64,000 nucleotides of DNA from UBA11222 sp049323435 (GTDB taxonomy: Bacteria; Pseudomonadota; Alphaproteobacteria; UBA11222). Below are positions 33,744 to 42,727 of this stretch, in pieces; the first letter of the stretch is position 1; every line of letters starts with the position of its first letter. The stretch is taken from the NCBI GenBank assembly GCA_049323435.1, contig JBMOMX010000043.1, positions 1-64,000 on the forward strand, read 5' to 3'. The notes below the pieces were generated by a model that was not told the DNA's origin, made no database searches, and saw only the letters and a program-made list of their open reading frames with translations. A program made the translations under genes and the position numbers.

Positions 33744-34346
33744 TTGAAACTCTATTATAGTCCCGGCGCCTGTTCGCTATCGCCCCATATCGTGTTGCGC
33801 GAGGCGGGCTATGAATTTGAGATGGAGAAGGTGGATCTGAAGACGAAGGTCACGGAATCGGGCAAGGATTTCAGCGCAATCAGTGAAAAGGCGGCTGTTC
33901 CTGTTCTCCAGCTTGATAATGGCGAAATAATAAGTGAAGGCCCTGCCATTGTTCAGTATCTGGCGGATCAGAAACCGGCAGCGGGGCTTGCGCCAAAAAA
34001 CGGCACGATCGAACGGGTGCGCCTGCAGGAGTGGCTGAATTATATCTCTACGGAACTTCACAAGTCGTTTGGCCCCTTATTCGCGCCGGTGAATCATGAA
34101 ACAACGCTGTATTTCCGTAAAAAACTGGAAGCCAGCTTTGTTTTTCTTGCGGGAAAATTAAAGGATAGAAATTATTTAATGGGCGATCAGTTCACGGTTG
34201 CTGATGCGTATCTTTTTACCATTCTGAACTGGACAAATTTTGTCCAGATGGATCTGGCGTCTCTGCCGGTTCTGGCGGAGTATCAAAAGCGCGTGTCGTC
34301 CCGCCCAAAAGTTCTGGAGGCATTGAGGGCCGAGGGCCTGGCTTAG
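33744..34346 (+). CDS. Glutathione S-transferase
   Basis: A 200-residue GST of the beta/bacterial class. The thioredoxin-like half has KLYYSPGACSLSPHI and VPVLQLDNGEIISEGPAI (cis-Pro and SE-x-x-I glutathione motif). The helical half has YLMGDQFTVADAYLFTIL. The start is TTG with AGGAAA 8 nt upstream. Base composition is AT-richer and codon choice differs from neighbours (more AAA, GAA, ATT). It sits between the MotB-like gene and a broken repeat of that gene, suggesting later arrival. Confidence 0.9.
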   Translation: MKLYYSPGACSLSPHIVLREAGYEFEMEKVDLKTKVTESGKDFSAISEKAAVPVLQLDNGEIISEGPAIVQYLADQKPAAGLAPKNGTIERVRLQEWLNYISTELHKSFGPLFAPVNHETTLYFRKKLEASFVFLAGKLKDRNYLMGDQFTVADAYLFTILNWTNFVQMDLASLPVLAEYQKRVSSRPKVLEALRAEGLA

Positions 34347-34369
34347 AACTGCTCCCGTAATTCGCTGCC

Positions 34370-34545
34370 GTGCTGAACGAGATCGCGCCAAAAATTCGAG
34401 CCGAACTGAAATGGGTGCTGCGCGTCGATGGCCATACCGACACGGTGCTGATTTTAACGGATCGCTTCCGATCCAACTGGGATCTGTCCAGCGCGCGCGT
34501 AACCGCCGCACCGAATTGAAACTGACGGAACGCACGGAACGCTGA
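34370..34545 (+). pseudogene. Decayed duplicate of the 3' part of the MotB-like gene
   Basis: 34370-34499 matches 33405-33534 with few differences (about nine in ten bases by eye). 34500-34545 then matches the last codons of the same gene (33649 onward), with about 114 bp missing between. Joining occurs at a GCGCGC run and shifts the frame. No start, no intact domain: a pseudogene fragment. Confidence 0.85.
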
Positions 34546-34550
34546 GATTC

Positions 34551-34796
34551 TTATGCACCATCCCGGTACCAGGCCAGCACGTAAATCCGCACGGCGCTGG
34601 ACAGGCCGCCTGCCTGCTTGCCTGTAGTGGGGCGCGCGGCGTCAATTTCACAAATTAATCCATTGACGGATTTATTCTGCGCCAATGCGATATGTTGAAG
34701 CGCGTCCCAGAAGGCTGCTTCCAGTGAAATACTGGTCCGGTGCCCGGCAAGGGTTACCGAACGCTTTACCGGCGTGCCTGCTTGACTGTGTCTCAT
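34551..34796 (-). CDS. Ribbon-helix-helix domain protein
   Basis: An 81-residue protein with the alphaproteobacterial RHH_4 pattern: PVKRSVTLAGHRTSISLEAAFWDALQHIA, NLSSA-like GGLSSAVRIYVLAWYR. Probably a small DNA-binding regulator, but no target is evident and no toxin gene is adjacent. The start at 34796 has GGAGGAG just upstream; the frame continues further up without another ribosome site. Confidence 0.78.
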   Translation of the reverse strand: MRHSQAGTPVKRSVTLAGHRTSISLEAAFWDALQHIALAQNKSVNGLICEIDAARPTTGKQAGGLSSAVRIYVLAWYRDGA

Positions 34797-34897
34797 TGCT
34801 CCTCCGCCTGGCGCCCTATATCCCTTTGTCGCGTCCAGGGCCAGCGCCATGCATGACAAAAGGCAGATTTCATTAACCGGATATGCAAGCACGGCAT

Positions 34898-35803
34898 TTA
34901 ATGCGTGAACAGCAGCAGCACGATCCCGCCCACGACCAGCCCCGCGCCCGCCAGTTCAAGCCGCAGGATTTTTTCCTTAAACAAAAACACCGAAGAGCCG
35001 ATTGCAAACAATAATTCAATCTGTCCCAGTGCGCGCACATAGGCGGCGTTTTCAATCGTCATGGCGGTGAACCAGCCCATCGACGCCAGCGCGCCGGTAA
35101 TTCCCACCAGCAGGCTTACTTTCCAGTTGCGCAGAGTCGCGGTTAATTGGCCCGGTTCGCGCCAGGCAATCCATGCGGTCATGAAGATGGTCTGAAACAG
35201 CATGACGCATAACAGCGTATAGGCCGCGGGCATCAGAAAATCAGGCCGCTCAAGGTTCAGCGATGCGGCGCGGTACGACACTGCGGAAATTCCAAAACAT
35301 GCGCCCGCGCCGATCCCCATTAATGCCGGACGTTCCAGAAGCGACGAGAAAAACAGCCTGAGTGTCGTGGCTGTTCTGGAGGCCGAAATCAGCATCACGC
35401 CAATCAAGCTGATCACAATGGCGGCGGCGGACCCCATGCTCAGCCTGTCCCCCAGCACCACCAGACCAAACAGCGCCGTTTGCACGGTTTCGGTTTTGGC
35501 ATAGGCCGAACCAATGGCGAAATTGCGGTAGGCGAACAGCGCCACAGTCAGAATGGTTCCCATAATTTGCGCCAGTCCACCCGACAGGCAGTAACCGAGA
35601 AACGCCATATCCGGCATGGGCAGCGCAGCATCCGTTCCATAAGCCAGCGCCAGGACATAAAGCGCCGCCAGCGGCAGGCCAAAGGAAAAGCGCACATAGG
35701 TGGCCGCCGTCGCGGACAGTTCACTGGTCAGCCGCTTTTGCAATGTGGTGCGCACATTTTGCAAAAAGGCGGCGGCAATTGTCAGGGGAATCCATAGGGG
35801 CAC
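34898..35803 (-). CDS. EamA/DMT-family membrane transporter
   Basis: A 301-residue inner-membrane protein with about ten hydrophobic helices in two EamA repeats (first about 5-138, second about 150-298). GSAYAKTETVQTALFGLVVLGDRLS in repeat one and AYVRALGQIELLFAIGSSVFLFKEKI in repeat two are the matching end-of-repeat motifs. Drug/metabolite exporters of this type move amino acids or other small metabolites; substrate unknown. On the same strand as the RHH gene, 101 bp apart. Confidence 0.82.
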   Translation of the reverse strand: MPLWIPLTIAAAFLQNVRTTLQKRLTSELSATAATYVRFSFGLPLAALYVLALAYGTDAALPMPDMAFLGYCLSGGLAQIMGTILTVALFAYRNFAIGSAYAKTETVQTALFGLVVLGDRLSMGSAAAIVISLIGVMLISASRTATTLRLFFSSLLERPALMGIGAGACFGISAVSYRAASLNLERPDFLMPAAYTLLCVMLFQTIFMTAWIAWREPGQLTATLRNWKVSLLVGITGALASMGWFTAMTIENAAYVRALGQIELLFAIGSSVFLFKEKILRLELAGAGLVVGGIVLLLFTH

Positions 35804-35937
35804 GCGCGGTTATGTATCCGGGCCCGCCGCCAATGTCCAGCCGCGCAGGCGCCCGTGGCCCGGAATTTTCGTCGCATCTGCGCACGAAGCAGCTAGAATG
35901 CCGTCCATCGCTATTCATACAAAGATAGAAAGCAGAC

Positions 35938-36669
35938 ATGACCCAGCAACAACCCGATTTCCTGCCACCCGCAGGCCATGTGCGCGCGGCCCGCGCCGTC
36001 CGCCCCAAACAGGCATCCACCCTGATCATTGTGCGCCGCGACCAGGCGCAACCCCAGGTTCTAATGGGCCGGCGCAGCGCCGGGCACAAATTCCTGCCCG
36101 GTAAATTCGTATTTCCCGGCGGCCGGGTGGACCGGGGCGATCTGCATGCCCGCCCCCATGCCGGTCTGCGCCCGGAGGTGGAGGCGCGCCTGACCACAAG
36201 CTGCACCCCCATTCAGGCCCGCGCCCTGGCCATGGCGGCGATTCGTGAAACATTCGAGGAAACCGGCCTGCTGATCGGGCGCAAGGATGCGCCCCCCATC
36301 AAAAGCCGCGAACAGGTCTGGTCGGATTTTTGCAGCTATGGCGTGGCGCCTTCGCTGGATATTATGGATTATATCGGCCGCGCGATTACCCCGTCATTCC
36401 AGCCCAAACGCTTTGACGCGCGGTTTTTTATGGTCGAGGCCGAGCATATTCACGGCGATCTGCACGACACTTCCAATGCCTCGGGCGAATTGCTGGAAAT
36501 CCACTGGCTGCCCATATCCGAGGCGAAAAAGCTTGAATTACAGGGTATTACGCTGCTGATGCTGGACGAAGTGGAAAAACGCCTGACCCTGCCCACGGCG
36601 CGGGCCGCCGAACTGCCCATCCCATTCTATTATTTCAAAGGCAAAAAGCGCCTGCGCGAGGATCATTAA
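35938..36669 (+). CDS. NUDIX hydrolase
   Basis: A 243-residue pyrophosphohydrolase. FVFPGGRVDRGD begins an extended Nudix box that is split by an insertion of about 35 residues before AMAAIRETFEETGLLIG (REx2EE intact: Arg-Glu-Thr-Phe-Glu-Glu). Such interrupted boxes occur in the NUDT7/19-like CoA-ester group, so a CoA derivative is a possible substrate, but this is inference. Stand-alone, followed by rpmG. Confidence 0.82.
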   Translation: MTQQQPDFLPPAGHVRAARAVRPKQASTLIIVRRDQAQPQVLMGRRSAGHKFLPGKFVFPGGRVDRGDLHARPHAGLRPEVEARLTTSCTPIQARALAMAAIRETFEETGLLIGRKDAPPIKSREQVWSDFCSYGVAPSLDIMDYIGRAITPSFQPKRFDARFFMVEAEHIHGDLHDTSNASGELLEIHWLPISEAKKLELQGITLLMLDEVEKRLTLPTARAAELPIPFYYFKGKKRLREDH

Positions 36670-36757
36670 CCCCAACTTTACTTGACTTTTGCCGGTCGGG
36701 CGCTAATGTGCGGCCTCTTTACCCCCTTTGAATCCCTGCACCCTGGAGCGCCGCGCT

Positions 36758-36925
36758 ATGGCTAAAACCGCCACGATCAAGATCAAACTCGAAAGCACTG
36801 CGGGTACGGGTTTTTTCTATGTGACCAAAAAGAATTCGCGCACCATGACCGAAAAGATGAAGGTCACCAAATATGACCCGGTCGCGCGCAAGCATGTGGA
36901 ATTCAAGGAAACCAAGATTAAATAG
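36758..36925 (+). CDS. rpmG: 50S ribosomal protein L33
   Basis: A 55-residue large-subunit protein, MAKTATIKIKLEST-GTGFFYVTKKNSR. It lacks the zinc cysteines, as is typical of the C-minus form in Alphaproteobacteria. The frame is open upstream but GGAG at 36744 and the family start fix ATG 36758. Followed by its own terminator. Confidence 0.95.
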   Translation: MAKTATIKIKLESTAGTGFFYVTKKNSRTMTEKMKVTKYDPVARKHVEFKETKIK

Positions 36926-36966
36926 CTGCTATATTAAATTGCTGTCATATTAAATTGCTGACGCGG

Positions 36967-36992
36967 GCGCCCGTCCGGGCGCTTGTGTTTTT
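36967..36992 (+). terminator. Terminator after rpmG
   Basis: GCGCCCG and CGGGCGC pair tightly, followed by TTGTGTTTTT. Upstream, 36928-36958 carries two direct copies of ATATTAAATTGCTG. The remaining bases to 37108 are leader for rpmI. Confidence 0.75.
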
Positions 36993-37108
36993 CACAAAAT
37001 TCAGCTAAATACCCCGTCTTTCGGGTGGTCCGGCCTGGTGGGCATGCCGTGGCAACCCTGTTTTGATAGTTAAGATCAAGCGCGATTGCGCTGGAAAGTG
37101 AGAAGAAA

Positions 37109-37309
37109 ATGCCCAAGATGAAGACCAAGAGTGGCGCTAAAAAGCGTTTTCACTTGACCGCCAGCGGCAAGATCAGCCGCGGCCAGGCCGGTAAACGGCA
37201 TGGCATGATCAAGCGTTCCAATAGCCAGATCCGCAAATTGCGCGGCACGACCTTGATGGCCGAGCCCGATGCCAAGCGGGTCAAAAAATATTTTATGCCT
37301 AACGGTTAG
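37109..37309 (+). CDS. rpmI: 50S ribosomal protein L35
   Basis: A 66-residue basic protein, MPKMKTKSGAKKRFHLTASGKI, with the conserved RHGMIKRSNSQIRKLRG. Eleven bp before rplT in the standard rpmI-rplT-pheST order. infC is not immediately upstream in this genome. Confidence 0.95.
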   Translation: MPKMKTKSGAKKRFHLTASGKISRGQAGKRHGMIKRSNSQIRKLRGTTLMAEPDAKRVKKYFMPNG

Positions 37310-37320
37310 GGAGTGCTGAA

Positions 37321-37677
37321 ATGGCTCGTGTAAAACGGGGCGTCACTGCGCACGCCCGCCACAAAAAGATTACGGATGCGGCGACCGGCTATTATGGCCG
37401 CCGCAAGAACGTGTTCCGCGCCGCAGTGCAGGCGGTGGAACGTTCGATGCTCTATGCCTATCGCGACCGGCGCCAGCGTAAACGCCAGTTCCGGGCGCTG
37501 TGGATTCAGCGTATCAATGCCGGTGTGCGTGAACATGGCCTGACCTATGGGCGATTTATCAACGGCCTCACGCTCGCGGGTGTTGAGGTGGATCGCAAGG
37601 TGCTTGCCGATCTCGCCATCCGGGAGCCTGAGGCCTTCAAAGCCCTGGTGGACACGGCGCGCAAGGCGCTGGGCTGA
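37321..37677 (+). CDS. rplT: 50S ribosomal protein L20
   Basis: A 118-residue assembly protein of the large subunit with the typical RVKRGVTAHARHKKI start, YYGRRKNVFRAA and YAYRDRRQRKRQFRALWIQRINA. Follows rpmI directly; pheS follows after a structured 97-bp leader. Confidence 0.97.
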   Translation: MARVKRGVTAHARHKKITDAATGYYGRRKNVFRAAVQAVERSMLYAYRDRRQRKRQFRALWIQRINAGVREHGLTYGRFINGLTLAGVEVDRKVLADLAIREPEAFKALVDTARKALG

Positions 37678-37684
37678 TTTTACC

Positions 37685-37753
37685 GGGGCCATACAGGCTC
37701 CCCGAATTATATGATACGTCTTTAAGGGAGCCCGGTTTAACGGCTCCCTTTTT
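37685..37753 (+). promoter_or_regulatory. Attenuator-like leader between rplT and pheS
   Basis: AAGGGAGCC (37724-37732) pairs with GGCTCCCTT (37742-37750) followed by TTTCTTTT: a strong intrinsic terminator. GGCTCCC at 37696-37702 can pair with the same GGGAGCC and would block it. GGGGCC at 37685 can in turn pair, with a bulge, to 37696-37703. Mutually exclusive stems of this kind form transcription attenuators; E. coli pheST is also attenuated at this place. No phenylalanine-rich leader peptide is visible. Confidence 0.6.
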
Positions 37754-37774
37754 CTTTTGCTTTGAGGAAAGATC

Positions 37775-38851
37775 ATGAGCGATATCGAGGCGCAAACGCG
37801 CGAAATGCTGCTGGCGGTTAATAATGCCGCCGACATCAGCGCGCTGGAGGCCGTACGCATTGCGCTGCTGGGCAAAAAAGGCGCGCTGACCGAGATGATG
37901 AAAAGCCTCGGCGCCATGAGCCTGGAAGAGCGCAAGATACAGGGCCCCGTGCTGAACGGCGCCAGAGACCAGTTGACCGCCGCCATCACAGCGCGCGCGC
38001 AGGCCCTGCATGTGGCGGGGCGCGATGCGCGGCTGGCGCTGGAACGCATCGATGTCACCCTGCCGCCGCGCCCGGAAATGCGCGGCGCCATTCACCCCGT
38101 CAGCCAGGTGATTGACGAAGTGATCGCGATTTTCGGCGATATGGGTTTTTCCGTCGCCGAAGGGCCGGACATTGAAAGCGATTTTTATAATTTTACCGCG
38201 CTGAACATTCCGCCAGAACATCCCGCGCGCCAGATGCACGACACATTTTATTTCAATGAAAAGCCGGGCGGCGAACGTCTGCTGCTGCGCACGCACACCT
38301 CGCCGGTGCAAATCCGCAGCATGGAAAAATCCGGCCCGCCGCTGCGCATTATCGCGCCGGGGCGCACCTATCGCTGCGACAGCGATATGACGCACACGCC
38401 GATGTTTCATCAGATTGAGGGGCTGGTGATTGATGAAAGCACGCATATGGGCCATCTCAAAGGCTGCCTGATCGAATTCTGCAAGGCGTTTTTCGAAGTG
38501 GACAATGTGCGGATGCGGTTCCGCCCCAGCCATTTTCCCTTCACCGAGCCCAGCGCCGAAGTGGATATCGGCTGCAAACGCAGCGGCGGCGAATTGCGCA
38601 TTGGCGAAGGCGAGGACTGGCTGGAAATTCTGGGCTGCGGCATGGTGCATCCCAAGGTGCTGCGTCATGGCGGCATTGATCCGGAAAAATATCAGGGTTT
38701 TGCCTTCGGCATGGGCATCGACCGGCTGGCCATGCTGAAATATGGCATTCCCGATCTGCGCGATTTTTTCGAGGCCGACCTGCGCTGGCTGCGCCATTAT
38801 GGTTTTGCGGCGCTTGATATTCCCAGCCTGCCGGGGGGATTGAGCCGATGA
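37775..38851 (+). CDS. pheS: Phenylalanyl-tRNA synthetase alpha subunit
   Basis: Catalytic subunit of the alpha2-beta2 enzyme that charges tRNA-Phe. The 358-residue product has an N-terminal coiled coil (about 1-85) and class II motifs: HPVSQV, FRPSHFPFTEPS (motif 2 region follows TYRCDSDMTHTPMFHQIEG) and GFAFGMGIDRLAML (motif 3). Overlaps pheT by ATGA. A tRNA-Phe gene lies at 56507. Confidence 0.96.
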   Translation: MSDIEAQTREMLLAVNNAADISALEAVRIALLGKKGALTEMMKSLGAMSLEERKIQGPVLNGARDQLTAAITARAQALHVAGRDARLALERIDVTLPPRPEMRGAIHPVSQVIDEVIAIFGDMGFSVAEGPDIESDFYNFTALNIPPEHPARQMHDTFYFNEKPGGERLLLRTHTSPVQIRSMEKSGPPLRIIAPGRTYRCDSDMTHTPMFHQIEGLVIDESTHMGHLKGCLIEFCKAFFEVDNVRMRFRPSHFPFTEPSAEVDIGCKRSGGELRIGEGEDWLEILGCGMVHPKVLRHGGIDPEKYQGFAFGMGIDRLAMLKYGIPDLRDFFEADLRWLRHYGFAALDIPSLPGGLSR

Positions 38852-41256
38852 AATTCACCCTTTCCTGGTTGCGCGAACATCTGCACACACAGGCCGGCAT
38901 TGATGAAATTTCAGAACGCCTGACCGCCATCGGGCTGGAGGTAGAAGGCGTGCAGGACCGCGCGGCGGCCATGAAATCATTCATCACCGGAAAAATAATT
39001 TCTGCTGAACAGCACCCGAATGCCGACCGGTTGCGGCAATGCCAGGTGGATACCGGGCGCGAAATTCTTCAGGTGGTGTGCGGCGCGCCCAATGCGCGCG
39101 CAGGGCTGGTGGGCGTGTTTGCGCCGGTTGGCGCGACGATCCCCGCCAATGGCATGGTGCTGAAGGCCAGCAAGATACGCGGCGTCGATTCCAACGGCAT
39201 GTTGTGTTCGGCAAGCGAGCTGGGCATTTCCGATGATCATGAAGGCATTATCGAACTGGCCGCCGATACGCCGCTGGGTGCGCCGGTTGCCCGCGTCCTG
39301 GGGCTGGATGATCCGATGATTGATGTGTCGATCACGCCCAACCGGCCGGACTGCCTGGGCGTGCATGGCATTGCGCGCGATCTGGCGGCGGCGGGCCTTG
39401 GAACGCTGCAATCCGGGTTTGTGGAGCCGGTCCCGGGAAATGGTCCGTGTACGGTGGATATTGGATTACGCTTTGACGGCGCTGCGCCCGCCTGCCCCAT
39501 GTTTGCCGGCAGGCTGGTGCGCGGCGTGAAAAACGGGCCAAGCCCCGGCTGGCTGCGTCAGCGGCTGGAATCCATCGGGTTGCGTTCGATCTCGGCGCTG
39601 GTGGATATCACCAATTACATTTCCTATGACCGCGGCCGCCCGCTGCATGTTTATGATGCGGATACATTGCGCGGGCAAATTCACGCGCGGCTGGGCCGGG
39701 CGGGCGAAAAATTTCTGGCGCTGAATGGCAATGAATATGAAATCAACCCCGCCGATTGCGTCATTGCCGATGATAGCGGCGTGCTGGGCTTTGGCGGCGT
39801 CATTGGCGGCGCGGCCACCGGGTGCAGCGACGCGACGGTGAATGTGTTTATTGAATCGGCCTGGTTCGACCCGCTGCGCATTGCCGCCACGGGCCGCAGG
39901 CATGGCATTGACAGCGACGCGCGCTACCGGTTTGAACGCGGCGTCGATCCGCAATTTGTGCTGCCCGGGCTGGAGCTGGCAACCCGCATGATCCTTGATC
40001 TGTGCGGCGGCGCGGCCAGCACTGTGCGGGTGGCGGGCGCGCCTCCGGCGCCTGCTGAAAGCATCGCATTCCGCCCGGAGCGGGTGCGCGCGCTGACCGG
40101 CATGGAAGTTTCAGACGCGGAATGCGTGCGTATTCTCGATGCCTTGGGTTTTTCGGTGGAGGCCGACACTCGCCCGATGGGCGTATCCGCGCCGGGCTGG
40201 CGGCCCGATGTGCATGGCGAAGAGGATCTGGTTGAGGAAATCGCCCGCATTAACGGTTTTGACAAACTGCCCGCGACCCCGCTGCCGCGGCTTGCCCCCG
40301 TTTCCGGCATTGCCGTCAGCGTGGCGCAGAACCGGGTGCGCTGGGCCAAACGGCTGCTGGCGGCGCGCGGCATGATGGAGGCCGTCACCTGGTCATTCCT
40401 CAGCACACGGATGGCGGAACTGTTTGGCGGCGGCGCGCCGGAACTGACGCTGGCCAATCCGATATCCTCGGAACTTTCGGTGATGCGGCCCAGCCTGCTG
40501 CCTAATCTGCTGGCGGCGGCCAAACGCAATGCCGATCGCGGATTTGCGGACATTTCCCTGTTCGAAACGGGCCCGCAATATGCGGGTGATGCGCCGCAGG
40601 ACCAGAGCATCGCCGCCAGCGGCGTGCGCTGCGGGCAAACTCTGCCGCGCCATTGGGCCAAGGCGGAACGCGCCGTGGACCCGTTTGATGTAAAGGGTGA
40701 TGTTTTTGCCGTGCTGGAACAGCTTGGCGCGCCCATCGACAGGCTGCGGGTCACGGCGGATGCGCCCGGCTGGTATCATCCGGGGCGGTCGGGTGTGGTG
40801 CGGCTGGGGCCGAAAAACGCGCTGGCCTGTTTTGGCGAAGTGCATCCGGCCATTCTGGATGCGCTGGATATGCGCGGCCCGGTGATGGCGTTTGAAATCA
40901 TACTGGACGCCATTCCGCTGCCCAAAGCCCGCACCAGCACTGCGCGGGGCGCCCTGCGCAGTTCGGACCTGCAACCCGTCACACGGGATTTCGCCTTTGT
41001 GGTGGATAGCGGGGTGACCTCCGATCAGCTGCTGCGTGCGGCGGCGGCGGCCGCGCCTGATCTGATCACGGATGTCAGCCTGTTTGATCTGTATGAGGGC
41101 GGGCGTGTGGGCGAGGGGCGCAAATCACTGGCGATCAGTGTGACCCTGCAGCCGCGCGAAAAAACCCTGACCGACAAGGAAATCGACACTGTTGCGGATG
41201 CGATTGCCGCTGCGGTAAAAAAATCGGCGGGCGGCGAATTGCGCGGCCGGGAATGA
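38848..41256 (+). CDS. pheT: Phenylalanyl-tRNA synthetase beta subunit
   Basis: An 802-residue subunit with an N-terminal tRNA-binding OB fold (about 40-150), B3/B4 editing region with VDITNYISYDRGRPLHVYDAD, B5 domain, class II-like core (FDKLPATPLPRLAP onward) and a C-terminal anticodon-binding FDX-ACB domain ending SGGELRGRE. Full family length. ATGA overlap with pheS means coupled translation. Confidence 0.96.
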   Translation: MKFTLSWLREHLHTQAGIDEISERLTAIGLEVEGVQDRAAAMKSFITGKIISAEQHPNADRLRQCQVDTGREILQVVCGAPNARAGLVGVFAPVGATIPANGMVLKASKIRGVDSNGMLCSASELGISDDHEGIIELAADTPLGAPVARVLGLDDPMIDVSITPNRPDCLGVHGIARDLAAAGLGTLQSGFVEPVPGNGPCTVDIGLRFDGAAPACPMFAGRLVRGVKNGPSPGWLRQRLESIGLRSISALVDITNYISYDRGRPLHVYDADTLRGQIHARLGRAGEKFLALNGNEYEINPADCVIADDSGVLGFGGVIGGAATGCSDATVNVFIESAWFDPLRIAATGRRHGIDSDARYRFERGVDPQFVLPGLELATRMILDLCGGAASTVRVAGAPPAPAESIAFRPERVRALTGMEVSDAECVRILDALGFSVEADTRPMGVSAPGWRPDVHGEEDLVEEIARINGFDKLPATPLPRLAPVSGIAVSVAQNRVRWAKRLLAARGMMEAVTWSFLSTRMAELFGGGAPELTLANPISSELSVMRPSLLPNLLAAAKRNADRGFADISLFETGPQYAGDAPQDQSIAASGVRCGQTLPRHWAKAERAVDPFDVKGDVFAVLEQLGAPIDRLRVTADAPGWYHPGRSGVVRLGPKNALACFGEVHPAILDALDMRGPVMAFEIILDAIPLPKARTSTARGALRSSDLQPVTRDFAFVVDSGVTSDQLLRAAAAAAPDLITDVSLFDLYEGGRVGEGRKSLAISVTLQPREKTLTDKEIDTVADAIAAAVKKSAGGELRGRE

Positions 41257-41392
41257 ACATGTACTGGCCGGAAACAAAATTCCGCATCCCTGCATATGCG
41301 CATGGCAAGCATGTCCCACTTTGCCTATAGTGCGCGTGAGCGGTATTTCCGGAACATTGAAAATGGACTGCTGACCCGTATCAATCACTAGA

Positions 41393-42628
41393 ATGGCTGA
41401 GCTTGAAATGGCTGACATCAAAAAAGTCGTACTCGCTTACTCCGGCGGGCTCGATACTTCGATCATTCTGAAATGGTTGCAGGAAACCTATGGCTGCGAG
41501 GTGATCACCTTCACCGCCGACCTTGGCCAGGGCGAAGAACTGGCCCCGGCCCGCAAAAAGGCCGAACTGCTGGGCATCAGACATATCTATATCGAGGATA
41601 TGCGCGAGGAATTTGTACGCGATTTTGTGTTTCCGATGTTTCGCGCCAATGCTCTGTATGAGGGGGTCTATCTGCTTGGCACCAGCATTGCGCGCCCGCT
41701 GATCGCCAAGCGGCTGATCGAGATCGCGCAGGAAACCGGCGCTGACGCCATCGCGCATGGCGCGACCGGTAAAGGCAATGATCAGGTGCGCTTTGAACTG
41801 GCGGCATGCGCGCTGAACCCTGACATCAAGGTGATCGCGCCCTGGCGGGAATGGGATCTCAAATCGCGCACCGATCTGATTGAATATGCCGAAAAGCATC
41901 AAATTCCCGTACCCAAGGACAAGCGCGGCGAAGCGCCCTTTTCGGTGGACGCCAATCTGCTGCATTCCTCATCTGAGGGCAAGGTGCTGGAGGACCCGTG
42001 GGAAGAGGCCCCCGAAAGCGTTTATATGCGCACCGTCTCGCCGCAGGATGCGCCCGATAAAACCACCGAGATCAGCATTGAGTTCAGGCAGGGCAATCCG
42101 GTTGGTCTGAACGGCAAACCGCTTTCGCCTGCCGCCATGCTGGCGGCGCTGAATGGTCTTGGCCGCGAAAATGGCATTGGCCGCATTGATCTGGTGGAAA
42201 ACCGCTTTGTCGGCATGAAATCGCGCGGCATCTATGAAACACCGGGCGGAACCATTCTGCATGTCGCGCACCGGGCCATGGAATCGCTGACGCTCGACCG
42301 CGAGGCCATGCATCTGAAAGAAAGCCTGATGCCGCGCTATGCCGAACTGGTCTATTACGGTTTCTGGTTCGCCCCGGAACGCGAAATGCTGCAAGCCCTG
42401 ATTGATAAAAGCCAGGAACATGTCGAAGGCACTGTGCGCCTGAAACTGTATAAGGGCAATGTCATGGTGGTGGGCCGCAAAAGCCCGAAATCGCTATATT
42501 CCGGCGCGCTGGTGACGTTTGAGGATGACCGTGGCGCCTATGACCAGAATGACGCCACCGGCTTTATCCGCCTCAATGCGCTGCGCCTGCGCACCCTGGC
42601 GGCGCGCAAACGCAATATGACGGAATGA
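41393..42628 (+). CDS. argG: Argininosuccinate synthase
   Basis: Joins citrulline and aspartate with ATP in arginine synthesis. The 411-residue protein has the PP-loop ATP motif LAYSGGLDTSI, GCEVITFTADLGQG, GATGKGNDQVRFE and the conserved SLYSGALVTFEDD. ATG 41393 and ATG 41408 are both possible starts; the second gives the family-typical MADIKKVVLAYSGG. Neither has a strong ribosome site. Preceded by a 136-bp region with no gene. Confidence 0.95.
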   Translation: MAELEMADIKKVVLAYSGGLDTSIILKWLQETYGCEVITFTADLGQGEELAPARKKAELLGIRHIYIEDMREEFVRDFVFPMFRANALYEGVYLLGTSIARPLIAKRLIEIAQETGADAIAHGATGKGNDQVRFELAACALNPDIKVIAPWREWDLKSRTDLIEYAEKHQIPVPKDKRGEAPFSVDANLLHSSSEGKVLEDPWEEAPESVYMRTVSPQDAPDKTTEISIEFRQGNPVGLNGKPLSPAAMLAALNGLGRENGIGRIDLVENRFVGMKSRGIYETPGGTILHVAHRAMESLTLDREAMHLKESLMPRYAELVYYGFWFAPEREMLQALIDKSQEHVEGTVRLKLYKGNVMVVGRKSPKSLYSGALVTFEDDRGAYDQNDATGFIRLNALRLRTLAARKRNMTE

Positions 42629-42629
42629 T

Positions 42630-42727
42630 CGCAGCCGGTAACGCTGCGATAGCACGCGACAGCGTGCGGCAGTGCTGCCGGCCTTCAGCCTGAAGCAATA
42701 TAGGCTTCAGCCTGAAGCAATATAGGC
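42630..42727. repeat. Row of small hairpins and a 22-bp tandem repeat between argG and the CBS gene
   Basis: Three adjacent stems: CGCAGC/GCTGCG (42630-42648), GCACGC/GCGTGC (42652-42667) and GGCAG/CTGCC (42668-42679). They are followed by two copies of a 22-bp unit (GCTTCAGCCTGAAGCAATAT plus AG; about 42682-42726), itself palindromic at CTTCAG-CC-TGAAG. The repeat includes the stop codon of the convergent CBS gene. Probably a bidirectional transcription end. Confidence 0.6.

Noticed and set aside
37711..37725. Leader peptide for pheST attenuation (MIRL)
   Set aside because: Four codons with no phenylalanine and no ribosome site.
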